A program made the translations under genes and the position numbers. Shown one piece after another: positions 24,801 through 36,416 of a DNA stretch of 51,622 nucleotides. Below the pieces are notes generated by a model. The model was not told where the DNA came from, did not search any database, and saw only the letters and a list, made by a program, of their open reading frames with translations. The DNA comes from Chlamydomonas sphaeroides (Eukaryota; Chlorophyta; Chlorophyceae; Chlamydomonadales; Chlamydomonadaceae), in assembly GCA_001662425.1 (NCBI GenBank), contig BDDC01000509.1, positions 4,926 through 56,547 on the forward strand, in the 5' to 3' direction. How positions within the stretch are numbered: position 1 is the first letter of the stretch; every line of letters begins with the position of its first letter.

Positions 24801-25720
24801 GGTAGAGCGACTCCAGCTCGTGCCACTCGTGGCAGTCCGCAATCTCCCTGGTCACGGAGCGAGTTGGCGGCGGCGGCGTGCCTAGCCGAGTCGGTGGCGC
24901 GGCCACTGTCGGCGGCGCGGCGGCGGCAGCGGCGGCGGCTGAGGCTGAGGCTGCAGAGGCGCCGCCGGTGAGCAGGAGCAGCTCGTCGTCGACGGCACGG
25001 ACGCCGACTCTATGCGTGGGTGCTCGTGGCGCGGCGCTGTGGAAACCGTTGAGTGCCGGCGGGGGCGCTGCCGGCCTCGCCGGCGGCGGCGCCGCCGCTG
25101 GCCGCGTCGTGGCGAGCAGGCGTTGGAGCACATCGGCCGGGCGCGGTGGGTCCGGCTCGTGGGTTGCAGACCGGGTCGGCCGGGAGACCAGCGCCGGCGG
25201 TTGTGGCGCGGGCCGTGCGGCGGCCTTGCTTGCTGCCTCTAGGTCCAGCTCCAGGTCCCAGTCAATGCCCGGGACGTCGGGGCTCCACGCTGCTGCTGGG
25301 CCTTGTGCGGGCTCACGCGCGGTCGGTGCGACGGCCTGCGCCGTCGGCTGATGTCGCGGCCGGGTGCTGACTGCAGCGGCAGGCGCGCAAGGCTGCGGGG
25401 CGGGTAAAGCGGAATCGGTAGGTGTCAGTTGACGGGTAGGCGGGCAACATGGTATGGCTGCGACGGCAACAGCCTACCCACCAGCAGGCCGAACGACATG
25501 CTGCGCGCTCGTGCTCTCCTGCAGGCAGCGCACAGGCAGTGACATGAAGCCTTGCGGGAAGAAGGTCTGGGCGGCCACAGAAGTCTCGGCGCCGCAATTC
25601 GCTGACCACACGCTTGCCGCAGAGGTCGCCAACTAACCTCGACAAAGCTGAGCTGAGTCGCAGCGAGTATGCCGCCTCGCTGCACGCCATGACGGCGCGA
25701 CCACTGCAGCTCGGCTCCAT
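18853..25720 (-). CDS. octotricopeptide repeat (OPR) protein, Tbc2-like
   Basis: Twelve minus-strand exons give about 1265 residues: 25720-25638, 25366-24484, 24105-23923, 23808-23587, 23282-23151, 22875-22762, 22434-22327, 22026-21901, 21648-21467, 21250-21098, 20721-20577 and 20319-18853. Residues 1-60 are Arg/Ser/Ala-rich, as in an organelle transit peptide. From about residue 323 to 777 there are eleven 36-44 residue repeats of the LxxLLWxxAxLxxxPPxxWLxxx type, for example NTLWAMAKLRLRPPEPWL and NLVWAFAKMRRLPPEPWL. The C-terminal 450 residues are Ala/Pro/Gly/Gln-rich and disordered. OPR proteins bind specific organelle transcripts and control their stability or translation; Chlamydomonas Tbc2 (psbC translation) has a similar repeat block and length. 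Target and orthology are inferred. The exon 1/exon 2 junction is the least certain. Confidence 0.85.
20877..21040. repeat. 19-bp minisatellite inside an OPR intron
   Basis: About eight copies of a 19-bp unit, ATGGCGCTCTGCAACCGCC and variants, fill the intron between the exons at 20577-20721 and 21098-21250. Starts at 20912, 20931 and 20950 are exactly 19 bp apart, and one unit is shorter by a base or two. There are no spacers between units, so this is not a CRISPR-like array. Confidence 0.92.
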
Positions 25721-26382
25721 TGCTCAACTCCAAGCTCAAGAGCTACAACTCAGAGTTTAAGTCGAAACGTGATATACACATTGCTTATGTTACTATTGAG
25801 GGCTGCCGTCGCGCGGTTTGTGGCGGTGAAGAAGGCGTGCGGTCGGAACTTGCAAGGAGAAGCTAACTCTGTCACTGTTTCAAGTGTTTCAAGTAGGAGT
25901 TGTGTCTGTGTGTCTGGCTTCAGAATAAAATGCCTGTGGCCCTAGTTTGCGCCATACACACACGCGTCCCACCCCCCACCCCCACCCCTCGCGGCATCCC
26001 CACGGATAACCACCAGGCCCCCCTCGACTGCACCAGCGGAGCACTTCGTCGCCCGATCTCGTAGTAATGCAATCCGAATCGGGCTCCTGTAGCAATGCTC
26101 ACCCTTGTGTGACGTGTAGCCCGGTCCTTCCCGGTCCTTTCTTTCCCAGACCGCCTTGCCCCGGGGGGCTGCGAGGCCTGCCTCTGCCCTCCAGGTATGC
26201 GAGGCGAGGTCCTGCTGCCGAAGCTGTGCGTGTCGGTGGACGTGGTGGTGCCTGGTGGTGCCGCTGCCCGAAGCTGCCGCTGCCTCCCGAGCTGCCTCGC
26301 ACTGAAGACCACCAAGCAGAACGGAGTAGACCGTGCATGCCGCAACACTGGAGCCACCTTCACAGGTGCTCGCCGGCCGTCC
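25721..26382. promoter_or_regulatory. spacer: OPR promoter side and 3' end of next minus-strand gene
   Basis: No exon is seen in this 660-nt stretch. It must contain the OPR promoter and the 3' untranslated region of the upstream minus-strand gene that stops at 26383. The part at 25745-25900 is distinctly AT-richer than the flanking coding sequence. Confidence 0.45.
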
Positions 26383-29300
26383 TCAGTCGAATAGCCCAGG
26401 CAGCACCTGCGCCCGCCGGGCCGGCGCTCGCCAGCTCGGCCCCTCCTCTGCGGCCGTCCCCTCCCCGGCCCTCGCCGCCCCGCCGCTAGCTGCGCCCAAT
26501 GACGCCACCATCAGACCCAGCTCCCCCTCCGCCAGGCCCTGCTCCCCAGACCGCCACCGGTCCCCGTCCCGCCCCTCCCTGGCACCGCCCTCCGCCGCCG
26601 GGGGCTCCTGCTGCTGCCGGGGCCCCCACCGCCAGTTGCGCCGGGCCGCCAGCTCCCGCGCCTGCCGCTGCCATACCTCGATGGGTGGGTAGCGCCAGGC
26701 CACCGACTCGTCCGGGCTCAGCTCGACACGGGCCCACGGGTCATCGTACTGCTTCACGTTGTCCTGGCCCTCGCCCTCGTCCTGGGCAAAATTCTGGGCA
26801 TACTCCTCCGCCTCGCCCTCGGCCCACGCCGCCTCGTCCTGCTCGCCCCAACCCGCGGCTCCGTTTTCGCCGGCGGCGCCCCAACCGTATTCTTCCGCTC
26901 CGTAATCGCCTGCGGCCTCGTTGTACTCAGCATTATCGCCGTACTCGTCTTCGGCATCGTCGTATTCGGTATCGTCTTCGTAGCCGTCCTCGTCGTCGTA
27001 CACAAGCGGCTCCCCACCCGCCGCCACAAGCCGCCGCCGGCGTAGCTGCCGCCGTACCGCCATTAGCTCGTCCCGCGCCAGCCTCCGGTCTTTGATGTCC
27101 GCCTGCAGGCGCGCCAGCTCAGCCTGGCACAGGGGTTGTTTGCGGTTGGGTGTGTGTACCGGTCGAGGGGCAGGCATGTGTTGCGATGTGTGAGCGATCT
27201 TTCAGGAAAGCGGAATAGCCGCGGCGTCCTTACGGCGGCGGGACAAGCCACGAGCGGCAGCAGCAACAATGGCCGGCAGGGCCGCGCACGCAACACAGCT
27301 GCCACAACGCCAACCGCGACAAGACGGAAGCACGCCTCTCTACCCTCGTCTCTGGTCCCCCACCTGCAGCTTCTTCAGCTCCGGCAGCGCCCGCCACCGC
27401 GCCAGGTTCGCCACGCGCCGCGTCTCCTGCGAGGCAAGCGGCCGTGTGTGGCATCGGGGGGGCGGGCAGGGGGCTAAGGGCGCGATCCGCCCGCCCGCCC
27501 GCAGCAGCAGCTGGCGCCTCGGCACGTCGCGGAGCCGCCAGGGGCCGGATGTGCAGCGACCCTCCCCGCTCCTCAACAAATAGCCCATGCTACACACCGT
27601 GAGCAGCGGCAGCAGCGCCTCCGCATGCGCGCAGTAGTCCTCGTCCTGTGCGGACCCCGCGGGGGGCAACCGCACACGGGCACACGGCAACATGTCCATG
27701 CGCCAACCCGCCGCCCACCCTCTCGCCCTCTTGCAACCCGGCCACCCCTTCGCCCGGCCGCGGAGACCAACGCCAAGGCTGGCCAAGGCATCGCCATGCA
27801 TGCGAGCAAACGCATCCCCGCATCGCAACTGCGCCTGCCGAGGTAGGCCCCGGCCCGCGCACCTGGTACGTCATGCGCGCCGCGCGCTGCAGGGTGCTCA
27901 GCTGCGTGGCCACGATGCCGGAGCCAGCGCCTACCTGAGGATGAAGCGGGTGAGGCCGCGCTTGAAGCAGGGGTTGGCTGGCACGAACACGCGTGCCCCT
28001 TGCTGCGCCTCCCGCCGTGGGGTCTTTGCCGTTGTCCCTTTCCGTGTCCCCACATGAGGGCAGGCCGTGGACACACAGGGTGAGGCCAGCGGCGGCTCAT
28101 AGGGCTCCGGCTCCCATACGTGATGGAGCGGGAGCTGTGCACTGCTTCGTCCCCTATCGCGCTCGCCTCTTGTCAAACCCTGCCGTCGTGTCCCCTTGTG
28201 TACTCCGTGCCATCCCCCACCTGCGCCGTCAGCCGCCGCAGCTGGTCCATGGTCTCGTGGGAGGCTGGCCGCCCGGAGCCCAGCATCTGAGGGGGCACGA
28301 GTGGCGGCGGGCAAGGGGCCGGAGTGGTGCGATCAACGACGCAGCGCCAGCGTTCCTAAGTGCGAAGACTCCACCACGCAAGGCCGAGCAGCGGCCAGCA
28401 AGACGGCTTGCCCAGTCGGCCGGCATGCCAGCCAGCCTGGGCTACTACGGCCCCAGCATGGGAGTACGGCAGCCGGCAGGGCGTGCGTGACGGCAACGGC
28501 ACCGGGCGGGTGCCGACCTCAAGCGGGCGCATAGGCCCACAGCGTCATGCCAGCACCCTTACCCCGCGGTCCCGCCCTGCCATCCCTTCCCCAGTCCGCA
28601 CCCGCCGCGCCACCGCCGCCAAGCGCCGCCGCAGGAGCGCCGAGTCGTCACGGAGGTCACGGACCCCCTTCTCCGCCTGCGGTCGTTGCGCAGGCCGGGC
28701 CGAGATGACGCGAACACAAACAAGGAAGCCGATGGCAGCGCACATGAAAGACCGTGCGGCGATGCTCCGTAGCGCCCGTCTGCGCACATTGTGCCGGTGG
28801 TGGCGCCCTGGTGGCGTGCTCATGACACGTGGCCGGCGTGTCGGACGCTGCCGTACCTGCGCGCGCTGCGCCAGGATGCGCTGCATGGTGCCGGCCGTCA
28901 CGTTCATGTAGGCGGCGCAGCTGTACGGCTGCAGTGCCGTGCACAGGTGCCGTACGACGGCGGCGTGCCAGGGCCGGTCCGCCTCGTGCATGAGGTCCCA
29001 GAACTTGGTAAACATGATCTGACGGCGTGTGGGGAGTGGGGTGGGGTGGGGCGGGGGCACAGAGCTTCAGAGGGCATGTCGCGGGCAAGCGCTGAAGGCA
29101 AGGGCGACCTCGCAGCGGCACATGTTCAAGACATGGAGGCGGCAAAGAATCGCGACTGCGGACCACCCATTCAGAGCTGGCGGTCAGGCGTCTCTGATTG
29201 CCGTAGCGATACTCAGTACGGCGTGATTCACTGTGCCTATCCGCAGTCCCTGCCCACGAACGGACCCGGCCCGGCCACCGGGACACACGCCATGCACCCG

Positions 29301-30248
29301 CCAGCTCCGGTTCCCCGCAGGCCGGCGTGAGACCGGGGCCAGGATCCCACGGTCCTCCCACCCACGCCCCTCAACATCCCGCACCCGATCCTGGCACTCC
29401 CCCCGCCCCCCTGCCGTCATTGCAGCTGCCAAGGCATCGCCCTCACGCCTCCCGCCCGCCACCCCAGCCTGCGAGCTGGCCTCTCAGGCGCGCGGGTCAT
29501 GCCGGCCCCCTGGCCGCCGCCTGACTTGCTCCGACCCGCAGCCCAGGGCCTGCGCTGCGTGGCGTGTGGCGGCAGGAGTCCCTGCCACGACCCACACCCT
29601 TGAGCCCCTCGAGCCATAGCGCACCTCGGTCAGCCCTTGCCGGCATGCTCACCCGGTCCTTGGCTTCCTGCAGCTCCCTGGCCGTCTCGGGCGCCAGCTG
29701 CGAGGGCTGCGGCAGCTCTATCCCCGGGCGCGGCCGCGGCAGCAGCAGCGCGTGACGCAGCCGCTTCCACTCCTTGTCGCGCTCGGCGGTGAGGTGATCG
29801 CGCAGCAGGGAGCCGGCCTCGCGCTCCCACTGCGGCGAGGTGGGGAGCAGCAAGGGGGTGGTGGGGATGGAGGCAGCAGGGGCGTGGAGGGGATGGGGAG
29901 GAGGCCGGGCGGGAAGGCCGGGAAGGGACTGGGAGGAGCAAGGTGCGGGGGCTGACGGGCAGGCAGCACGCGCTGGGGCGGGGTGTAAGGGGTTTGATAT
30001 GTGTGGTGATACGGGCGCGGAGGAGGGCCGCAGAGAAAACTTACGCGGATCAAGCCCGCGCCAGTGCCGAAGGGCTCGGGACCGCCGAAGGCGTGGCGGG
30101 GGGCGCGCAGCGCGGCAGCCGGCGCCAGACGGCCCGGCCTCTCGCTGCCACAGCGATGTAGCGCACAGAGGCCGCTGCTTGGCGCCGCAGAGGCCGGGGC
30201 CATCGGCCGGGCGCTGCGCCAAGGCTGCACAGAGCAAGGCGCGTGCAT
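26383..30248 (-). CDS. unrecognised protein, possibly organelle-targeted
   Basis: Ten minus-strand exons, 30248-30045, 29829-29653, 29018-28857, 28676-28602, 28286-28221, 28134-28075, 27934-27863, 27645-27598, 27426-27364 and 27123-26383, join into about 555 residues; every intron is in phase 0. The donor of the sixth exon is ambiguous (28075 or a little further on). Residues 1-68 are rich in Arg, Ala and Ser with few acidic residues, resembling a plastid or mitochondrial targeting peptide. The middle is helical, with Trp/His blocks such as FWDLMHEADRPWHAAVVRHL and HHVWEPEPYEPPLASP. Residues 351-445 are very acidic and rich in Tyr/Gly (YDDEDGYEDDTEYDDAEDEY), followed by a Gln/Arg/Ala tail. 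I recognise no family. An organelle ribosome or RNA-associated factor is only a guess from the targeting signal and charge pattern. Confidence 0.65.
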
Positions 30249-30503
30249 GATGGCGGGTCGCGCCGACGTGCGTTATATGTATCTAGTATGCTTGATGGTA
30301 AGATTACTGTTTGCCGTCACGTGTTGCAGTGCTGCGAGCGTCAAAGTAATTCCCGAATCATGATGAGAATGACGACGCCGTCCTGCAGCCGGCCAACGCT
30401 CAACTACGCAACACATACCTGTGAACAGTTGCCGGTGACTACATATCACTGCGTTGCTGCTCGTCGCCGAGTAGGGCTTTGACACATTCACGCCTTTGCT
30501 GAG
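30249..30503. promoter_or_regulatory. bidirectional promoter region
   Basis: Only 255 nt separate the start codon of the minus-strand unknown gene (30248) from that of the IDH gene (30504). Both promoters and 5' untranslated regions must lie here or overlap the first exons. No obvious TATA element is seen; the central part is less GC-rich than the flanks. Shared control of the two genes is an inference. Confidence 0.6.
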
Positions 30504-33500
30504 ATGTTGCCGCGGCTAGTAGGGCTTGCCCGTCAGGGGCAAGGATGTGGAGCTGGCGCGCTGCTTCAGCAGGTGTCCACCTGGGGGGCCGTGGGGCGGC
30601 TACTCGGCAAGCCGCACGTGCCGCAGCTTGCGATCGGACGCGCCGTCGGCCCCGCCACGGCCACGCGTATCTCCTCCCCGTGCCCCTCACTTCCCTTCCA
30701 TGTCCCTATACGTTTAGGCTCGCGGCATGATGACGTACCTGCCAAACCCGGGCGACGCCAACCCTCAGCTGGTGAGCATGCCACGCCGCCGCAGCCCGCC
30801 CAGCCCGGCGCACATCGCGCACGCCACCTCACCCCCTGCCACCACCCCTTCCCACACCCCTTGGAAATACGCAGGTCACGCTCATTCCCGGCGACGGCAT
30901 TGGCCCCGAGGTCACCAAGGCCGTGGTGGATGTGGTGTCGGCCATGGGCGCGCCCATCACCTGGGAGCGGTGAGCCAGCCGCGCTGCGCTACGACACACC
31001 AAGCGCCGCTTCGTGGGGCGTGCCTGGGGCAGCGGGCCGGCACCCTGGTTGCCTGGGCGCTGGTCTTGGGCTCGGCGCTGGAGGCCGGCCGCGCGGCGCC
31101 GCAGCAGCCTGGCAGCCCGCGGCGCCGTTGCGCAGCTCAGCCGAGCGGGAGGCCTCACGGCAGCATCTGGTGTCGCAGTGCAGTGGCGCTGCAGCGGTGT
31201 GGGGGCAGCAGTGACGTGCAGGGGGGGGCGCGCCAGGCGCCGGCGCATGTGCGGCCGCGGCCACCGCGCTGCGGCCGCCTCAGGGCGGTCGCGCTGCGCA
31301 CTGGCAGGGCGACGGCGGCAGGCGCCGCAGCTGCGGCACAGCGCCTAGCAGCTCATGTGTTGCAGGGCGCAGCCGCGCCTCTGCTTGCTTGCCGCCGCTT
31401 GGGGGGGGGGCAGCCAGGGAGCGCGGCCGCCCCACCGGCAAGGGACACATCACGCCCTGCCCCGCCACTCGTCCTCAGCCCACTCACCGCCATCCCGGCT
31501 CCAACCCACCAGCCCCGCACACCGCACCGCCCCCGCACACGGTGTCTCCGGCCCCGCACGCGCCCCTCTCTCCCATGCCTCCTGCCGTACGCCTGATCGC
31601 TGCCGTACGCCTGCCGTACAGGTTTGACTACCTGTCGGGCAGCGAGGTAACGGGTAGCGGCCGCGTGCCGCGCACCAGCGTGCCCAAGGAGATCCTGGAC
31701 TCCATCCGCCGCAACGGCGTCTGCCTCAAGGCAAGAGCAGGGAGCAGGGGACGTCCCCTGGGGGTGGCGTCGCGTCGCGCGTGTGGGGCGGCGGCGGGGC
31801 CGGCCCTGTCGGCCACGTCAAGAGCCCTTGGCCTGTAACGGGAGTTGCAGCTGTTGCACGGCGGCAGGGGCGGCCTCGAGCGAGGCCCGCGGGGGCGTAC
31901 AGGAAAGCGCACGGGGCGGCAGCTGGGCCTGCCTCCGTCGGCGGCTTGCGGCAGGGGTGGCCCTGGCGTGGCCTGCGGGGGCTCACTGGCAGGCTCACTG
32001 GCCCTGCCCAGCGTGTGCTCACGGAGGAGCGGTGCTGCCGGTGGGACGGGCGGACCGCGGGCCGTGGGGCCGCCGCCGGGCCCCTACTCAGTCCGGGTCG
32101 GGCCACTGGCGCCGAGCCCCCGTGCAGGGAATTCGCCTCGAAAGCCCGCCTCTGAAACCTGCCGGCACGTCTGCCCGCGGCGCGCGCACGGCACACCCGC
32201 ACGCGCCGCCGCTGCCCCCTCCCGCCCTCACCCGTGCTTCTCCATCCTCCCTGAGGCTCCCTCCTCCTCCTTCTCCTTCTTCTTCCCGCCTTCCCCCCAC
32301 AGGGCACGCTGTTCACGCCGCTGGAGAAGGGCAACACCGACACCCAGTCGCTCAACGTGCAGCTGCGCAAGGACCTGGACCTGCACGTCAACGTACGGCC
32401 CGTACACAACCGCACCGTGCCGTATACACCCGCTGCACCGGCGCGGCGTACGGACTTGCTGTTCCCAGAACAGCGCCGTGCGCCTGTCGGCTCCAGTTAT
32501 AGCAATAGCAGCCGCAGCCGCAGCGCCTCGGTCCCTCCCTCCCCTCCTCCCAGCCGTGCCCCCCCCCCCCATCCATCTACCTGCAGGTCGTGCACGGCTT
32601 CTCCATCCCCGGCCTCAAGACGCGGCACAGCGGGCTGGACATCGTGGTCATCCGCGAGAATACGGAGGGGGAGTACAGCGGCCTGGGTGAGGCGGGGGGA
32701 CAGGAGGGTGGGGGCGGCGAGGGGAAGCGTGTGAGCGGATGGGGTTGGGAGGGGCGGGAGCAGCTGTGTGGGATGTGGTGGCGGAGCGGCGCGGCGGCCT
32801 GGGTAAGCATGGGCGCCGGGGGAGGCCGCAGGGCAAGGCGTGCGGATGGGGGCGTGAGGCCGGTGTATCAGGCAAGGGCACCAAGGTCCCGGTCCGGTCC
32901 CGGTCCCGGTCCCCCCCACGCTGGCCTGCGCGCCGCTCACCTTTCCTCGCCCTTTCCGCCCCCGCCCCTCCATCTCCTCCCTCGCCTGCCCCCCGGCCCC
33001 CCAGAGCACGAGGTGGTGGACGGGGTGGTGGAGTCGCTCAAGGTCATCACGTACGACAAGTCGCTCCGCACCGCGCAGTACGCGTTTGAGTTCGCGTACC
33101 TCAACCACCGCAAGAAGGTGCGCAGCTTGCCGAGGCGGCCGGCGGGAGGAAAAGAGCGAGCGGGCGGCGGTGGAGGGGGTGCGCAGGGGCGCCGCGCGCC
33201 TTCACATGCCGCGGTGGTTGGGGGAAGGAGGGGTTGTGGTGGGTTTCACACGGGCGCCGCGGCCCCCTCAACGTGCCGGTGCGCAGCCGTGTGCCCCAGC
33301 CTGCTCGCCGGCCTGCCGGCGACCTGCAGTCAGCGCCCCTCTCCGCCACACAGGCGTTGGCCATCCATAGCGTTGCTCTGCGGTCGTTGCTCGCCGCCGT
33401 GGCCCGTGTGCACTGCCTTCCTGCCTTCCTGCCCGCCCCTGCTGCCGCTGCCGCTGACTCCTGCCGCCCCTGCTGTCCCTGCGACCCCTCCGGCCCCTAC

Positions 33501-35465
33501 GGCCCCAGGTGTCGGCCATCCACAAGGCCAACATCATGAAGAAGGGCGACGGCCTGTTCCTGCAGGTGGGGCCGGGGGAGCAGGGGCCGGGGGAGCAGGG
33601 GCCGGGAGGGCTCGCATGCGCCAGGTTGCGTGTGCTCTGTCCACACGTGGCGCACGGGTGGGCGGGTGGCACGCTTTGGGCAAACGGGCGACGGCCTGTC
33701 CCTGCAAATGGGGAGCAACGCAGCGGAGAAGTAGGGAGGCGAACGTTGGGTGGAGCAACGGGAGGGGAGGGCAGTCCCGGTCACTCACCTGCCTTGCAGC
33801 TCGCCATTGGCGAGCCCGCCTCTGCGCCTCCTGACCCTCGCCCCGACCCCCATGTCCCAGACCCCGCAGCCCCCACCTCCCCCACGATCTGCTCCCCCCT
33901 CCCCCCTCACCATGCACCCTGCCTCCAGGCGTGCCGCGAGGTGTCGAAGAAGTTCCCCAAGATCGCCTACGAGGAGGTCATCGTGGACAACACCTGCATG
34001 CAGCTGGTCGGCAAGTGAGTACGTTGGAAGTATTGTTCGTATCGCTTAGCGCTGAGCTCACCGGCCAAGCGAGTAGCGCGATGCTGCGGGGACAACGGCA
34101 GCCGGCCGGGATGGGCCGTTGGCGTGAGCACGGCGTCATGTGGCTGCGTGGGTGGCTGCGCGGGTAGCTGCGCCGGCCGGGCCTGAGGGAGGGTTGGCTG
34201 TACAAAGGAAAGCGCACGCCACTTCCGAGCTTGCTGCGTCTCGCTCCCTCCCCGCCTCCTGGCCCGCCCCCTCACCCCCTCAGGCCCGAGCAGTTTGACG
34301 TCATGGTAACGCCCAACCTGTACGGCAACCTGGTGTCCAACGTGGTCGCGGGGCTGTGCGGAGGTACGGCGGGCTTCGGGGGCCAGCACCCGTGACCAAG
34401 CGCATGCTGGGGCCTGGGCTTGCGCCGGCGGGGCAGCACCGGAGCTGGGCCAGGCACCAGGCAGCAGCAGCAGCAGCAGCAACAGCAGGGCCCAACAGCC
34501 CTCATCGCTGGCCCTCGTCGCAAACCCTCTAACCGTCCTACCCCTTGCCCCCTCCCCAGGGTTTGGCGTGGTGCCGGGCGGCAACATCGGCGACGGCGTG
34601 GCCATCTTTGAGCAGGTGGGCCGGCCGGGGCGTATGTGTGTGTGTGGGAGGGAGGGAGGCACGCGGGCACGCAAGGGCAGCGCGGACCGGGGCGGAGTGG
34701 GTCAGTGCACCCAGCCACGTGGCCGAGGGCGTGTCGTACTCTCCGGACCTCCTGCCTCACCAGCCACTGTACCTGCCCTGCAATGCTCCATCGTGCCGCG
34801 TTTGCGGTTGGCCCAGAGACCTGGCGGGCGGTCGCGGGACCACGCAGCCGCCGAGCACACCAAGAGCAAGCACGCACACACACATGCAACACACCGGCTC
34901 CTCGCCTCCACTCGCGCCCTCTCCCGTAACCCAACTTGCCGTACGCAGGGCGCGCGCCACGTGGCCAAGGACCTGGCGGGCGGCGGCGTGGCCAACCCCA
35001 CGGCCACGCTGCTGACGACAGCCATGATGATGCGCCACCTCAAGCTGGCCACCTTTGGCGACAGGCTGGAGGCGGCGGTGCTCAAGGTGCGGCAGCGGGA
35101 GGGGGGCAGGGGGAGGGAGGCAGGGGAGGGAGGCAGGGGAGGGAGGCAGGGGGCTGAGGGGGAGGGGGCTGAGGGGAAGGGGCGATGCAGCGGAGCAGCG
35201 GCGGGGCTTGCTGCTGCGGGCCCGACCGGGCGGGCGGCCGCAAGCGTTGGCCCCAAGGTGGCCGCTGGTGTGTGGGGCGCCTCCCCCATGTGGCCGGCAG
35301 TCCGCCACTCCCATTGTGCTCTGCCCCCCCTCCCATGCCCCTGCCTGCCCCCTGCATCGCCAGGTCTACGCGGATGGCGACAAGGCCGCCCTCACGCCCG
35401 ACGTGGGCGGCTCCGGCAGCCTGCTGCGCATGACGGACGCGGTGATCAAGAACCTGGGCGCGTGA
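30504..35465 (+). CDS. IDH1: NAD-dependent isocitrate dehydrogenase, regulatory subunit, mitochondrial
   Basis: Thirteen exons join in frame into 382 residues: 30504-30572, 30718-30771, 30875-30969, 31622-31730, 32303-32392, 32587-32686, 33005-33117, 33509-33565, 33929-34014, 34284-34363, 34560-34615, 34949-35086 and 35364-35465. Residues 1 to about 26 form a presequence. VTLIPGDGIGPEVT (42-55), SLNVQLRKDLDL, VVIRENTEGEYSGLEHEVV, HKANIMKKGDGLFL and NLYGNLVSN are family blocks. In place of the catalytic-type AVFEAVHGSAPDIAG it has AIFEQGARHVAKDLAG, as in yeast Idh1 and plant IDH1/IDH2. This marks it as the regulatory subunit of the matrix enzyme that oxidises isocitrate to 2-oxoglutarate in the TCA cycle; it should need a catalytic partner encoded elsewhere. 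The fourth intron starts with GC instead of GT. TGTAA at 35815-35819 is a good poly(A) signal. Confidence 0.96.
35100..35185. repeat. G-rich tandem repeat in the last IDH intron
   Basis: Repeats of GGGAGGGAGGCAG followed by GGGGCTGAGG-type units lie directly after the donor of exon 12. The many G-runs could form quadruplexes in the nascent RNA or the DNA strand. Other IDH introns also hold short repeats: CCGGTC at about 32890, GGGCCGGGGGAGCAG at about 33571 and CAG at about 34461. Confidence 0.75.
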
Positions 35466-36416
35466 GCGGCGCGGCGGGGCCGCATCAGACGAGCCTGCCT
35501 GGGGCGGCTGGGGGCATGACGCGGCGACCTGGGGCCGAGCGTGGGTGACATCCGGACCGGGGTAGGTGGGCCCGGCAGCTGAGAGGCACGGGCAGGGTGG
35601 AGGCAGGCCAGGGGAGCACCGGGGGGCGGGCTGCGGGTGCAGCAGCGCGAAGGCGCACGCGGCTGGTGTCCTGGGCAGAGCCACGTGACGCCGGGGCGGC
35701 GCCGTTGCGGTCAGGGGCCTGGGACTTGGACTTGGGCGGGGCGGCCGCCGTGGAACGCAGGTGGCGGCGCGCGCCATGTGGTCTGCGGGGCGGACGGCGC
35801 TGCTGTGCCTTGCTTGTAAGTGGGTGGGTGGATGGGTGGGTGGAATGCAAAGGGCGGGGGAGGGTATTCTAGGTTAGGACGCGGGCTTACAGGCGTATTA
35901 TGTGCAGTGCAGTACAATGTGCTTTGTTGCGCATGGCTTGATGCTAGGCATGTCTACGGCTGTGAGCCTTGTGGGGGGCTAAGCGTGCCCGTTGCGTGCG
36001 CGAAATGTCGCGGGACATGCTGACATGGCGCTGTGAACTCACGGTCTGGCGCTGTCGCGATGCGCTTGAACGCCGAGTCGGCTATGCATTGCCGGCATTG
36101 GTCGTGCGTTGCGGCCGTTTGCAAGCGTGTGGTCCTGCTTTCCGACGCGACTGGTGCGACGATAACGTTGCGATTGCGGAGGGCCGCTCACAGGTGCCCA
36201 GGCGCCACAGGATAAACAAATACGCAAGTAGCAACAAAGCAACTGCGTTCGCAATTACGCAATCGAGCGCCCTGTGTCTGTCCAAACAGATTTGCGGGTC
36301 GCGTCGGTTGGCGGTCGCCGTCTGGGCCGCGCCTCGACGATTGTGTGAAGCGCCCCGCGCTTCACGCCCATCCTCTGACACATCCTTACAGTAACCCGGG
36401 TCTATTTGTGGCCGCC
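35466..36416. other. IDH 3' untranslated region and spacer
   Basis: No exons are seen. The first 350 nt are GC-rich and probably transcribed with IDH. From about 35870 the sequence is less GC-rich and should contain the promoter of the large gene at 36417. Confidence 0.5.
35815..35819 (+). terminator. poly(A) signal TGTAA of the IDH gene
   Basis: A TGTAA pentamer lies 350 nt after the IDH stop codon, at a usual distance for volvocine 3' untranslated regions. The next gene starts at 36417. Confidence 0.65.

Noticed and set aside
30439..30690. Minus-strand open frame ending in EQQRSDM
   Set aside because: It is antisense to IDH exon 1 and has no start, splice or family support.
31740..32290. 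Long plus-strand open frames within the fourth IDH intron
   Set aside because: They interrupt the strictly conserved CLKG...TP region of IDH and are explained by GC-rich intron sequence.
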